From the IMG/VR virus record IMGVR_UViG_3300008448_000874, positions 1-20,207 of that record: a stretch of 20,207 bases of DNA; one strand, given 5' to 3'. The position numbers and the translations under genes were made by a program. Every line of letters starts with the position of its first letter. The stretch's first letter is position 1. The notes below the pieces were generated by a model, which did not search any database, was not told the DNA's origin, and saw only the letters and a program-made list of their open reading frames with translations. Of this stretch, positions 1-6,005 are shown piece by piece. Source of the DNA: a virus.

Positions 1-39
1 CCCAACTGACTCCATCCGATCCTAAACTTCAAACGAAGG

Positions 40-1104
40 ATGTCAATGACAAACAACGAAGACGCATCAGCTGCCTTCAGCTCAACTTCTAATGAACGTC
101 CATTGGAAGTTAACCCGGATCCAGCAACTACAGATCCATTTGCAACTCCAGAAGCCGAAGCTCCTATTATAGAAATCAATGAACCAATCAACCTACGTCC
201 AGACCTCAACCTCATCGGCATTGAGGAAGTAGATCGAGGCATTTGCGAAGACACGTTCGAGAACCGACAAATCCTACGTCGTGCGAAGTTCAACTGGATC
301 CCAGTCTACGCAACCAACGGAGTTCCAACGGGACTCATCCAGGCAATATCTCACGAGATGGCAACCGAGAAACGTATAATAAGCCTTGCCGAGAAAAAGC
401 CCATCCTCACAGACCCAACGAACAAAAACTCTGATTATATAACTGGCTACGATCTTCTAGCTGAAGAAGCTGCGGACTATATCGTTCCGCCTTGGGTCAT
501 TGGAGCTACCAGGGCCTGGATCAAAGAACAAACGGAGCCCGTTAGAAGTTCAAGAAGGAAGCCTGCTGCACTTCCTACTCGTTGTACGAACGTCAAGGAT
601 GACGGAATTCGATGCCAACTCTGGTCTTCGGGACGTCTGCAAGATGACGGGCTTTGTCGAATTCACCTCAGGAGTGTGAAGCATCGTCCAGGTGATGACA
701 TCGAACGAGCTCGTCAGAAGTTATTCCAGGCAGCTCCATACGCCGTCGACGTTCTCGAAGATATGATGTCCAACGCAGAAAGCGAACCGGTAAAACTTAA
801 AGCCGCCACCGAAATTCTTGACCGAGCCGGAGTCCGCGGAGGAATGGAAATTGACACGAACGTTTCGTTGGAAGTTAGGCCTGCAGCTAGCATCATCTCC
901 GAACGTCTGAACAAACTTGCAACAAACGCAATCGAAGCAGCAGCAAGATTGAATGAGGCTGGGATCCTGGTAACTTCTAACGAAGTTGAACCGATGAGCA
1001 CAGTCGATGCATCCGGTAAAACTTCTAACGAACTTGATTCGAACATTGTCGACGCTGAGCTCATTTCGGATGACGCACAGGAAGGAAAGGTAACGGATGA
1101 GTAA
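40..1104 (+). CDS. Terminase small subunit-like zinc-finger protein
   Basis: The product is 354 aa from ATG 40. ATG 46 is an alternative with better spacing from GAAGGA, and an in-frame stop at 7-9 shows the gene starts inside the window. Residues 1-50 are acidic and low-complexity. A zinc-knuckle follows: C182, C192, C206 and H209, with a GxRC...LCRxHL pattern. Then comes a helical stretch (about 220-265: AAPYAVDVLEDMM...LKAATEILDRAG) of the kind seen in small terminase and related DNA-binding proteins of actinophages. If so, it would recognise phage DNA for packaging, but no large terminase lies downstream, so the role is inferred. Several segments (STSNE, VTSNE, KTSNE) are simply the translation of the 13-bp repeat. 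The next gene overlaps by 8 nt. It could also be another DNA-binding structural or regulatory protein. Confidence 0.6.
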   Translation: MSMTNNEDASAAFSSTSNERPLEVNPDPATTDPFATPEAEAPIIEINEPINLRPDLNLIGIEEVDRGICEDTFENRQILRRAKFNWIPVYATNGVPTGLIQAISHEMATEKRIISLAEKKPILTDPTNKNSDYITGYDLLAEEAADYIVPPWVIGATRAWIKEQTEPVRSSRRKPAALPTRCTNVKDDGIRCQLWSSGRLQDDGLCRIHLRSVKHRPGDDIERARQKLFQAAPYAVDVLEDMMSNAESEPVKLKAATEILDRAGVRGGMEIDTNVSLEVRPAASIISERLNKLATNAIEAAARLNEAGILVTSNEVEPMSTVDASGKTSNELDSNIVDAELISDDAQEGKVTDE

Positions 1105-1303
1105 CGATCCCAAACTTCTAACGAAGGCACGCGAACTTGCAGCTCAGCTCGCTGCAGACGTCAACCAGGCGTCCACTAGACTAGAACATATAAGACTAAC
1201 CGCCAGAGCAAACGAAGCAGCGCATTTGCTTCAGGATCTGGAGAAACTTCTAACGACGGGAGAGATTGATGACGAAGAGGACGAACCGCGAAGCATTTCT
1301 TAA
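1097..1303 (+). CDS. Small helical hypothetical protein between TerS-like gene and lysin
   Basis: A 68-aa protein starts at ATG 1097 behind a strong AAGGAAAGG ribosome site, overlapping the upstream stop by 8 nt, so it is translationally coupled. It is almost wholly alpha-helical in character (Ala/Leu/Glu heptads about residues 6-52) with an acidic tail. Two KLLT segments (residues 6-9 and about 51-54) are each encoded by a copy of the 13-bp repeat. I recognise no family. Position and size would suit a small lysis or morphogenesis accessory, but it has no membrane segment, so it is not an obvious holin. Confidence 0.6.
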   Translation: MSNDPKLLTKARELAAQLAADVNQASTRLEHIRLTARANEAAHLLQDLEKLLTTGEIDDEEDEPRSIS

Positions 1304-2039
1304 AGAGGCCGCAGCACACTGCGGGTATCAAGTTCGAATGAACAACCCATCCGTTTACAGTATCAAGTTAGGGTACCCTAACAAAAGTTGGAGCGGAGCT
1401 TTCATTGACGTTGTTGCACGAACCGTTGGGCTGAATCTCCCATCGCATCTGAACACGGCCAGCGCGCTGAGCTACTACTTCCAACGAGGACAAACTCACG
1501 TACGACCGAAACCAGGAGACATCGTCTTCTTCAACTTCTCACAGGACTCCGATCAAGGTATGCCACACTGCGGAATCGTTACCGACGTCAACCACTTCGC
1601 AAAGCACGGCATGTTCCAGTGCATCGAGGGCCAAACTTCTAACGGAACTCCAAAAGGAAGTTCAGCCAACGATGGCGTCTACAGACGAAACCGATATGTT
1701 TACGAAGTACTCGCCTTCGCGCGGCCAAACTTCAAACGAATGTTCATTGAAAGTTTGGACGACGGCAGCTCAGATCCGGCAAAACTTCTAACGAAACCGT
1801 CCGTTATTAAACACGGGCTTCAGCATGCGTACGTGATTCCGATTCAACTTGCGTTGTCTGTAGTTGTTGGACTCCGCGGAGCAAAACGAGGCGAGTGGGA
1901 CCACAAGACTGCAGCTGCCTTCGCAAACTTCCAACGAAGAATTGGATACCTGGGAGATGACGTCAACGGACTTCCTGACATTCACAGTGCAAGACGTCTG
2001 TCCACAGAGGCAGGAAATCTTTTTAAAGTTATTGATTGA
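1269..2039 (+). CDS. CHAP-like endolysin with peptidoglycan-binding C-terminus
   Basis: The product is 256 aa from ATG 1269, six nucleotides after GGGAGA; an in-frame TTG at 1266 is less likely. The gene overlaps its upstream neighbour by 35 nt. Residues about 8-125 look like a CHAP/NlpC-type amidase-endopeptidase: a WSGAFID segment (41-47) where the family has its WC-nucleophile motif, KPGDIVFF (about 81-88), and PHCGIV with the candidate catalytic H100. In that alignment the nucleophile cysteine is replaced by S42. Residues about 185-250 resemble a PG_binding_1 repeat (LRGAKRGEWDHKTAAAFANFQ). The likely role is cell-wall cleavage at lysis or a virion-associated wall hydrolase. Four 13-bp repeats lie inside the gene, in all three codon phases. 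Loss of Cys makes classical cysteine catalysis doubtful. Confidence 0.72.
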   Translation: MTKRTNREAFLKEAAAHCGYQVRMNNPSVYSIKLGYPNKSWSGAFIDVVARTVGLNLPSHLNTASALSYYFQRGQTHVRPKPGDIVFFNFSQDSDQGMPHCGIVTDVNHFAKHGMFQCIEGQTSNGTPKGSSANDGVYRRNRYVYEVLAFARPNFKRMFIESLDDGSSDPAKLLTKPSVIKHGLQHAYVIPIQLALSVVVGLRGAKRGEWDHKTAAAFANFQRRIGYLGDDVNGLPDIHSARRLSTEAGNLFKVID

Positions 2040-2042
2040 GAG

Positions 2043-2071
2043 TTGCATTCTTTTATATAACGTGCTAGCTT
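2043..2071 (+). promoter_or_regulatory. Leaderless-type promoter for the 2079 operon
   Basis: TTGCAT (2043-2048), a 17-nt spacer, then TAGCTT (2066-2071), seven nucleotides before ATG 2079. No Shine-Dalgarno lies between, so transcription would start at or next to the ATG. An AT-rich TATATAA stretch lies in the spacer. Confidence 0.5.
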
Positions 2072-2078
2072 CTTCTGT

Positions 2079-2303
2079 ATGGAAGAAGAAAATTTATATT
2101 GCTCCCGCTGTTTAATGTGGGTGCCGACGTCTAAGATATTTACCGAGATGGGCGAGATAACCGCGTGCATTGATTGCAAAGGAACTTGTAGGGACTGCTC
2201 GAGTGAAGTAGATGAAGACTTACTCGAACATGGATTGTGCATGAGTTGCTGTCTTGACATTGAAGAAGAGGCAGAGGAGAATGGCTACTATGACGAAGAT
2301 TAA
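2079..2303 (+). CDS. Cys-rich zinc-ribbon hypothetical protein
   Basis: A 74-aa protein with repeated CxxC pairs: C8-C11 (YCSRC), C31-C34 (CIDC), C38-C41 (CRDC) and a late CMSC, then a strongly acidic tail. The pattern predicts one or two structural zinc sites, as in small phage zinc-finger proteins that modulate host enzymes, though no specific family is recognised. There is no Shine-Dalgarno; the -10 hexamer ends seven nucleotides before the ATG, indicating a leaderless transcript. The next gene begins inside its 3' end, making this the first gene of a four-gene operon. Confidence 0.65.
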   Translation: MEEENLYCSRCLMWVPTSKIFTEMGEITACIDCKGTCRDCSSEVDEDLLEHGLCMSCCLDIEEEAEENGYYDED

Positions 2304-2589
2304 TTATTGCTCAACATGTTGCAACTCCGAGGCAGATGCCGAACTAGTTTCCTCCTACACCGATCACAAAGGCAAACGCGCTTTTCAATGTAAAGACTGC
2401 ATGGAGGGTTCAAACTGCTTTACGTGTGAATGTTGCGGAGATGGTTTAGCAACCGAATGCGTAGATTACAAACCGAGCGGTTATAGGGAGTGGTGGTGCT
2501 TGGATTGTGCCATAGACCATGACAAAACAGTTTTTAGCAAAAAGAACAGCTGGTATTATGAACAACCAGAAAACCTGACAGAGGACTAA
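2281..2589 (+). CDS. Cys-rich zinc-binding hypothetical protein
   Basis: About 102 aa from ATG 2281; ATG 2290 is equally possible, and both follow GAGGAGA (2273-2279). It begins with a YCSTCCNSEAD segment and carries further Cys pairs (FQCKDC, CFTCECCGDG, WWCLDC), so at least two zinc knuckles are likely, arranged much as in the preceding gene. The two may be diverged duplicates. It overlaps the upstream gene by about 23 nt, and its stop shares one base with the next start (TAATG), so translation is coupled. Function is unknown. Confidence 0.65.
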   Translation: MATMTKINYCSTCCNSEADAELVSSYTDHKGKRAFQCKDCMEGSNCFTCECCGDGLATECVDYKPSGYREWWCLDCAIDHDKTVFSKKNSWYYEQPENLTED

Positions 2590-2942
2590 TGGAACCGTCA
2601 TACACTTATCACGAATTTCTTCCGCTACCTCGAGGAACATACAGCGTTATTATTTATTACAGCTTTAGACGTAATAACTACGTTTTAGAAGTTTTACGCA
2701 AAAAAGGAGTAAAGTTTACCGCTGGCGGGGATTACTTTCCAAGAGGAATCATGGGAATGAATCTTGACGATGAAGAAGCAAAAGAATTACAAGCGGTTGG
2801 CTTTGAAATGAGAAAAAACAATTATGAAAGTGTCAGCGCAGTTCAATTTGTAAAAACAATCGAGCGCAATCAAAAGCTTGACAAACTAGCAGAATCTATT
2901 AGACTTACAGCAAAACTAAAACCTAAAGAAAAGGAAATCTAA
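2589..2942 (+). CDS. Hypothetical protein, 117 aa
   Basis: The start overlaps the previous stop by one base (TAATG). The first half is hydrophobic/aromatic and beta-like (TYSVIIYYSF, YVLEVLRKKG). The middle has a GGDYFPRGIMGMNLDDEEAKELQAVGFE region, and the C-terminal third is a basic helix (TIERNQKLDKLAESIRLTAK). It is not recognised, and no catalytic motif is evident. It is the third gene of the operon that ends at the terminator near 3250. Confidence 0.6.
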   Translation: MEPSYTYHEFLPLPRGTYSVIIYYSFRRNNYVLEVLRKKGVKFTAGGDYFPRGIMGMNLDDEEAKELQAVGFEMRKNNYESVSAVQFVKTIERNQKLDKLAESIRLTAKLKPKEKEI

Positions 2943-3232
2943 TGGTTAATTTTCAAAAAGTAGAAGAAGCTCTCGAAGAAGCACAAGGAATTGCATGGGA
3001 CTCATGCCACAAGATCTATGTGCTACTAGATAAAGAGCAAGTTTCTATAATGCGCATTTACGAGTACGAGTACGTGTACGACACCGAAGACATGTCAAAA
3101 GAAGAAATGCTTGACAGGCTTATAGAATGGTATGACGATTCCTGCAACCTAAGGTTTATTCAATCAATCCGAACCGATTACGTAGAACCGAATGACGGTT
3201 TTGAAGATTTGATTGAACAATTTGCTGAATAA
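2942..3232 (+). CDS. Acidic hypothetical protein, 96 aa
   Basis: Coupled to the previous gene through another TAATG junction. The protein is acidic and mixed alpha/beta, with a repetitive YEYEYVYDTEDM stretch around residues 40-52 and no recognisable motif. Its stop lies only about 10 nt before the run of A that opens the terminator hairpin, so it is the last gene of this operon. Confidence 0.6.
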   Translation: MVNFQKVEEALEEAQGIAWDSCHKIYVLLDKEQVSIMRIYEYEYVYDTEDMSKEEMLDRLIEWYDDSCNLRFIQSIRTDYVEPNDGFEDLIEQFAE

Positions 3233-3241
3233 CAATTCAGT

Positions 3242-3279
3242 AAAAAACTTCCCCGCCTAAACAGCGGGGATTTTTTTTA
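3242..3279 (+). terminator. Rho-independent terminator
   Basis: A perfect CCCCGC (3251-3256) / GCGGGG (3264-3269) stem with a 7-nt loop, preceded by A6 and followed by T8 (3271-3278). It separates the 2079-3232 operon from the repeat-rich gap. Confidence 0.93.
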
Positions 3280-3310
3280 TCCGCACGAACGCGCGGATTA
3301 TTTCTCCTCG

Positions 3311-3475
3311 CATCCCGTCAAACTTCTAACGAAGCTCGTTAGAACTTCCACCATCCGGAAAACTATTCCAGCACACTGGAGCCGGTAAAACTTCCAACGA
3401 AACCGATTAGAAGTTGCACCAGGAAAATCCGGCCGCATCGGCTAACTTCCAACGAACTTCATCAGAAGTCAGGAA
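3311..3475. repeat. Intergenic cluster of inverted 13-bp repeat pairs
   Basis: This 300-base gene-free gap (3233-3532) contains three paired units of the repeat. At 3321-3344, TTCTAACGA and TCGTTAGAA form a perfect 9-bp stem with an AGC loop. At 3389-3415, AACTTCCAACGAA faces GATTAGAAGTT. At 3444-3467, AACTTCCAACGAA is followed by CAGAAGT. Units are about 55-65 bp apart, with CCGG nearby in each. No gene is visible. Candidate roles are protein-binding array, replication or packaging site, or structured RNA. Confidence 0.85.
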
Positions 3476-3498
3476 GCACCTGCACTCCAAATGGCAAC

Positions 3499-3526
3499 TT
3501 GACTTTTTCAACCGAACCGATAGAGT
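3499..3526 (+). promoter_or_regulatory. Leaderless-type promoter for 3533
   Basis: TTGACT (3499-3504), 16-nt spacer, TAGAGT (3521-3526), six nucleotides, then ATG 3533. No Shine-Dalgarno is present. Confidence 0.6.
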
Positions 3527-3532
3527 ATAGGT

Positions 3533-3739
3533 ATGTTTATTATTTGGGGATACTATGGTGCGAGCTACAAAGGTGTTGACCTAACCATAGATAAAATCTG
3601 CGACCACTATAAAGCGTCATTTTTACACAGCTCATCTTTATCTTGCGACTCCTCATGTCCAACCAATAACTATGGTGATTGTCTTTTGAGATTTTGCTTG
3701 AACTGCGATGCGATCGGTATATACTACAACCATGAATGA
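3533..3739 (+). CDS. Small Cys-rich hypothetical protein
   Basis: 68 aa, with an aromatic, hydrophobic N-terminus (MFIIWGYYG) and six cysteines in the second half (CDSSC, CLLRFCLNC). The -10 hexamer ends six nucleotides before the ATG and there is no ribosome site, so a leaderless mRNA is inferred. The 3' end contains the promoter of the next gene and overlaps it by 8 nt. Coding status rests mainly on the promoter and open frame; function is unknown. Confidence 0.5.
   Translation: MFIIWGYYGASYKGVDLTIDKICDHYKASFLHSSSLSCDSSCPTNNYGDCLLRFCLNCDAIGIYYNHE
3698..3725 (+). promoter_or_regulatory. Leaderless-type promoter for 3732
   Basis: TTGAAC (3698-3703), 16-nt spacer, TATACT (3720-3725), six nucleotides, ATG 3732. 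It lies inside the end of the upstream gene. Confidence 0.65.
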
Positions 3740-3968
3740 TTTTACGATAAGCGAAGACCGCAACAACGACTTAGAGGCTTGGCTGGAATACGGAAAGAAA
3801 CAAGGCTGGATAATTCCAAAAGTGTTCTGTAATACTCATGACGGAGTGCCTATGACTGACGAGGAAATGACCGAGTTTGATGACGGAGGAGATCCTTGTA
3901 TTCACGTAATCCGTATCTTTGAGGCTCCCGAACAGCAAGAACAAGCTCTAAGAAACTCTGGGGTCTAA
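3732..3968 (+). CDS. Acidic hypothetical protein, 78 aa
   Basis: Start chosen at ATG 3732 rather than the upstream in-frame ATG 3708, because a near-consensus TATACT ends exactly six nucleotides before 3732, the same geometry as at 3533 and 4284. The protein is acidic, with WLEYGKKQGWIIPKVFCNTHDGVPMTDEE in its middle and an IHVIRIFEAPE strand near the end. The CNTHDG and two later acidic clusters could bind a metal, but no family is recognised. Confidence 0.65.
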   Translation: MNDFTISEDRNNDLEAWLEYGKKQGWIIPKVFCNTHDGVPMTDEEMTEFDDGGDPCIHVIRIFEAPEQQEQALRNSGV

Positions 3969-4019
3969 TAGCCTATTTATAAACTCCTCTAAAATTGGGA
4001 TAGACCCTACGGAGGAATT

Positions 4020-4250
4020 ATGAAACACATAGAGCTACATATTTTAGATACCGAGCAAGACGCTTTACTTGCCGAAAATACCGGACTGACCACCTTTGCG
4101 ACCTTTGAGTATTGCTCAAATTGCGAGGAACAGATCGCTTTTACAGCTAACGGATTTTACCCTTGCGCTTTGGTGCTGTCTGAAATCGCAGACGAGGAAA
4201 TAGAGTTCCTGATCTGCCAGACCTGTATTTCACCTATCTTAGAAAACTAG
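4020..4250 (+). CDS. Hypothetical protein with CxxC pairs
   Basis: A 76-aa protein with an excellent GGAGGA ribosome site (4011-4016). It has YCSNCEEQIAF around residues 31-41 and a C-terminal FLICQTC, giving a CxxC...CxxC arrangement typical of a small zinc ribbon. The rest is acidic beta-like sequence. It is the only gene in the 3.5-4.5 kb cluster with a strong canonical Shine-Dalgarno. Function is unknown. Confidence 0.7.
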   Translation: MKHIELHILDTEQDALLAENTGLTTFATFEYCSNCEEQIAFTANGFYPCALVLSEIADEEIEFLICQTCISPILEN

Positions 4251-4277
4251 ACAAAACATTTTTTTTAGTGCTAAGTT
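4248..4277 (+). promoter_or_regulatory. Leaderless-type promoter for 4284
   Basis: TAGACA (4248-4253), 18-nt spacer with a T8 run, TAAGTT (4272-4277), six nucleotides, ATG 4284. The -35 overlaps the stop of the upstream gene. Confidence 0.45.
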
Positions 4278-4283
4278 TTGTGT

Positions 4284-4487
4284 ATGTTTGAAACAAAATA
4301 CACAGAGCTAACGCTAGAAATGTGTCTAAGACTTGGCTCTCTTATTTATAGGCAAGGTCAGTGGCAGGTAGCACTAAAAGTAAATAACTACATCACAATA
4401 GACAAAATAACGATAATTCAATCAGATGAACTTGATAGTTATTGGAAAAGCGTTGAGTATGATTGGATAAAGGTAGATATAATTTGA
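4284..4487 (+). CDS. Hypothetical protein, 67 aa
   Basis: Begins at ATG 4284; an in-frame TTG at 4278 is rejected because the -10 would overlap it. No ribosome site is visible, so a leaderless start is inferred. The protein is a mix of amphipathic helix (LEMCLRLGSLIYRQ) and beta strands (WQVALKVNNYITIDKITII) with no recognisable motif. Confidence 0.55.
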   Translation: MFETKYTELTLEMCLRLGSLIYRQGQWQVALKVNNYITIDKITIIQSDELDSYWKSVEYDWIKVDII

Positions 4488-4497
4488 TAAAGGTAGA
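4466..4497 (+). promoter_or_regulatory. Perfect -10 hexamer within a 20-bp-spaced direct repeat
   Basis: GATAAAGGTAGA occurs at 4466-4477 and 4486-4497. Between the copies lies TATAAT (4478-4483), with a weak TTGAGT -35 at 4453-4458 (19-nt spacer). The second copy runs into the AGAGAGGA ribosome site of the gene at 4510. The repeats flanking the -10 could be an operator or a recent tandem duplication. Confidence 0.5.
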
Positions 4498-4509
4498 GAG
4501 GATTTTCTA

Positions 4510-4761
4510 ATGATTTATGTTCGTCTAACGGATCAAGAACAAAAAAAAATAAACATAGGTGTAAGAAGTGGCAATGTTGGATTTGTAGCTGGCGAGTGGC
4601 GTTATGTTTATTGGGCAGAGAACAAAAAGGAATACAACAAAGCGCAAATAATTATTTTAGATAATTATAAAGAAGTGCTTGATGCGGGGGCTTGTAGCGA
4701 TTATTGGGACATAATGGTAAATCCGATAAGTATGGAGTTCGGGGAAACTTACCTTAGATGA
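4510..4761 (+). CDS. Hypothetical protein, 83 aa
   Basis: ATG 4510 follows GAGAGGA with about 7-nt spacing. The protein begins with beta-rich sequence (MIYVRLTDQEQKKINIGV) and contains GFVAGEWRYVYWAENKKEY, then an acidic C-terminus. The length and pattern resemble small phage 'moron-like' or inhibitor proteins, but I cannot name a family. It has its own TATAAT-type promoter. Confidence 0.6.
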   Translation: MIYVRLTDQEQKKINIGVRSGNVGFVAGEWRYVYWAENKKEYNKAQIIILDNYKEVLDAGACSDYWDIMVNPISMEFGETYLR

Positions 4762-4770
4762 TCACTAGAC

Positions 4771-4806
4771 TTTACAAAAGTAGAAAAATCACTTAGGATT
4801 TCTACT
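4771..4806 (+). promoter_or_regulatory. Promoter with overlapping inverted repeat
   Basis: TTTACA (4771-4776), 17-nt spacer, TAGGAT (4794-4799). An inverted repeat, AGTAGAAA (4779-4786) / TTTCTACT (4799-4806), covers the spacer and the region up to the expected start site, so it could be an operator or a 5' hairpin. Confidence 0.6.
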
Positions 4807-4835
4807 AAGAAAACAAATGACGGAAGGACACTACA

Positions 4836-5363
4836 ATTCACACTTCACAAATACTTATAGTTCAGGCAGATAACCACGCACAAGCTAGGGGGTTTGTTGG
4901 CACTTACTTAGCTGGTGGCGAACCTGCTTGGTCTGATTGGAACGAAGTAGATAGCAACCTTGATAGAAGTTTTGCTGGTCGGTGGGCTGGCGATAATCTT
5001 TTCGGTTCTACTGCCGAACACGACACACTACGCTATTCTGATGATCCTGAAACCGCTGAACTAGCTATCGGTAAGTATGTAAAACTGCGATACAGGGACA
5101 TAGAGGAATACCGAAACACTTTATATAAAGAGGGTAAGTCGGACATCTTATTTACAGAGAACTACGACCACGAGGTAAAATACTCTCTCAATATGCCACT
5201 TTATTACGCTAGAAAACTTACAGAACTTCTAAGTGATGTATGGACACCCGATACAGCTATTTATGATCTGGACACTTGGTCTGCCAATTTGTCCTATTTC
5301 CGTAAGCGTTTAGATACTGAACCTGAAAAACAATTTTTAGTTTTAGTAGATTTCCATTATTAG
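4836..5363 (+). CDS. Hypothetical protein with apparent ATT start codon
   Basis: A 175-codon open frame with no ATG, GTG or TTG near its start; the first in-frame ATG is around 5190, far inside well-composed coding sequence. An in-frame stop at 4818-4820 limits the start, and a GGAAGGA site (4822-4828) lies seven nucleotides before ATT 4836, matching the layout of other genes here. I infer an AUU start, as known for infC. The protein opens with HTSQILIVQADNHAQARGF, has a YLAGGEPAWSDWNEVD segment and ends in FLVLVDFHY. No family is named with confidence. Alternatives are a substitution or sequencing error at the start, or a +1 frameshift from ATG 4817. Confidence 0.72.
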   Translation: MHTSQILIVQADNHAQARGFVGTYLAGGEPAWSDWNEVDSNLDRSFAGRWAGDNLFGSTAEHDTLRYSDDPETAELAIGKYVKLRYRDIEEYRNTLYKEGKSDILFTENYDHEVKYSLNMPLYYARKLTELLSDVWTPDTAIYDLDTWSANLSYFRKRLDTEPEKQFLVLVDFHY

Positions 5364-5365
5364 AC

Positions 5366-5394
5366 TTGACTTCCCTAGAAAAAAGAATTACGAT
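5366..5394 (+). promoter_or_regulatory. Promoter for 5439 operon
   Basis: TTGACT (5366-5371), 17-nt spacer, TACGAT (5389-5394), about 45 nt before the ATG, which has a GAAAGGA ribosome site. Confidence 0.65.
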
Positions 5395-5438
5395 TTCAGT
5401 ATTAGCCGAAAACTAGACCCCGAAAGGACACAAATAAA

Positions 5439-5981
5439 ATGGCTGAACCAACAACAAATAACTCTGCTACTTTTGTAGGTTATGCGTTATACACCGAGTT
5501 TCGTAAAGAAACTCACACACTACAAATTATCTACACGCCTGAAAGTATGGCTACACTTCCCGACACCACTTCTGGTGGAACAAAAGAGGTTTATGTTCCA
5601 ACTACTATCTGGCGTAGGCAGATTTCGGAAATGAACCCTAGACGACCTTGGCGAGCTTATAGTCAAGCGTGGAAAGTCATAAACGATAGACGAGAATACC
5701 GACACAACAACTCTTACAACGCTGAAACTCTAACCGAGGATCAAGCAGTAGTTTATGCCATAGACACTTTGCTATTTATGGACAGAACTTTCCAAAGCAT
5801 AATGGAACAGGGTTGGGAACTTTACAAAGAACCCCTTGTTGTTGAGTTTTCCAAAGAGGACTTGTTAGACACTTCTAATTGGAACACGCCTAACGCTTTG
5901 ATTAGGCGAATACTAAGGTCAAGAAAAGCACACGATTTTTCTGATGATCTATTTGCTACAAAAACTTCTAGTGCTGTATAG
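5439..5981 (+). CDS. Hypothetical protein upstream of MoxR-like ATPase
   Basis: A 180-aa protein; ATG 5439 has CGAAAGGA 12 nt upstream. The N-terminal half is beta-rich and includes TLQIIYTPESM and a VYVPTTIWRRQISEMNPRRPW stretch. The C-terminal half is helical (QAVVYAIDTLLFMDRTFQSIMEQGWELYKEP). There are no signal peptide, membrane segment or catalytic motif. It sits 24 nt before the AAA+ gene without an intervening terminator, so it is probably co-transcribed with it and may be a partner or substrate of the ATPase-VWA pair. Confidence 0.75.
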   Translation: MAEPTTNNSATFVGYALYTEFRKETHTLQIIYTPESMATLPDTTSGGTKEVYVPTTIWRRQISEMNPRRPWRAYSQAWKVINDRREYRHNNSYNAETLTEDQAVVYAIDTLLFMDRTFQSIMEQGWELYKEPLVVEFSKEDLLDTSNWNTPNALIRRILRSRKAHDFSDDLFATKTSSAV

Positions 5982-6005
5982 TAAAAAAGAAAGTTGAGGA
6001 CACTA

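Larger units (their letters stand above)
25..1938. repeat. Dispersed 13-bp repeat AACTTC(T/C/A)AACGAA, genic copies
   Basis: Forward copies: 25-37, 84-96 (AATG variant), 972-984, 1020-1032, 1113-1125, 1245-1256, 1634-1644, 1728-1740, 1783-1795, 1926-1938. Inverted copies: 540-550 and 864-876. Some sit in inverted pairs that could form hairpins: 84-94 with 101-111, 1634-1639 with 1657-1662, and a GTTTGG-flanked pair at 1726-1758. Several copies extend left with CCGG(T/C)AA. I found no full-length copy from 3530 to 20207. The same word is read as TSNE, KLLTK or NF(K/Q)R depending on codon phase, so it is conserved as DNA or RNA rather than protein. Confidence 0.9.

Noticed and set aside
243-434. 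63-codon frame within the first gene
   Set aside because: Shadow of the larger gene in another frame without a start signal.
714-1130. Long open frames on the - strand across the first gene
   Set aside because: They mirror the codon bias of the real + strand gene, have no ribosome sites, and run opposite to every supported gene.
25-3475. CRISPR array from the repeated 13-mer
   Set aside because: Spacing is irregular, both orientations occur, copies lie within genes, and no unique regular spacers exist.
4817-4873. 18-aa frame from ATG 4817 before the ATT gene
   Set aside because: No ribosome site upstream and the GGAAGGA site lies inside it; kept only as a frameshift alternative.
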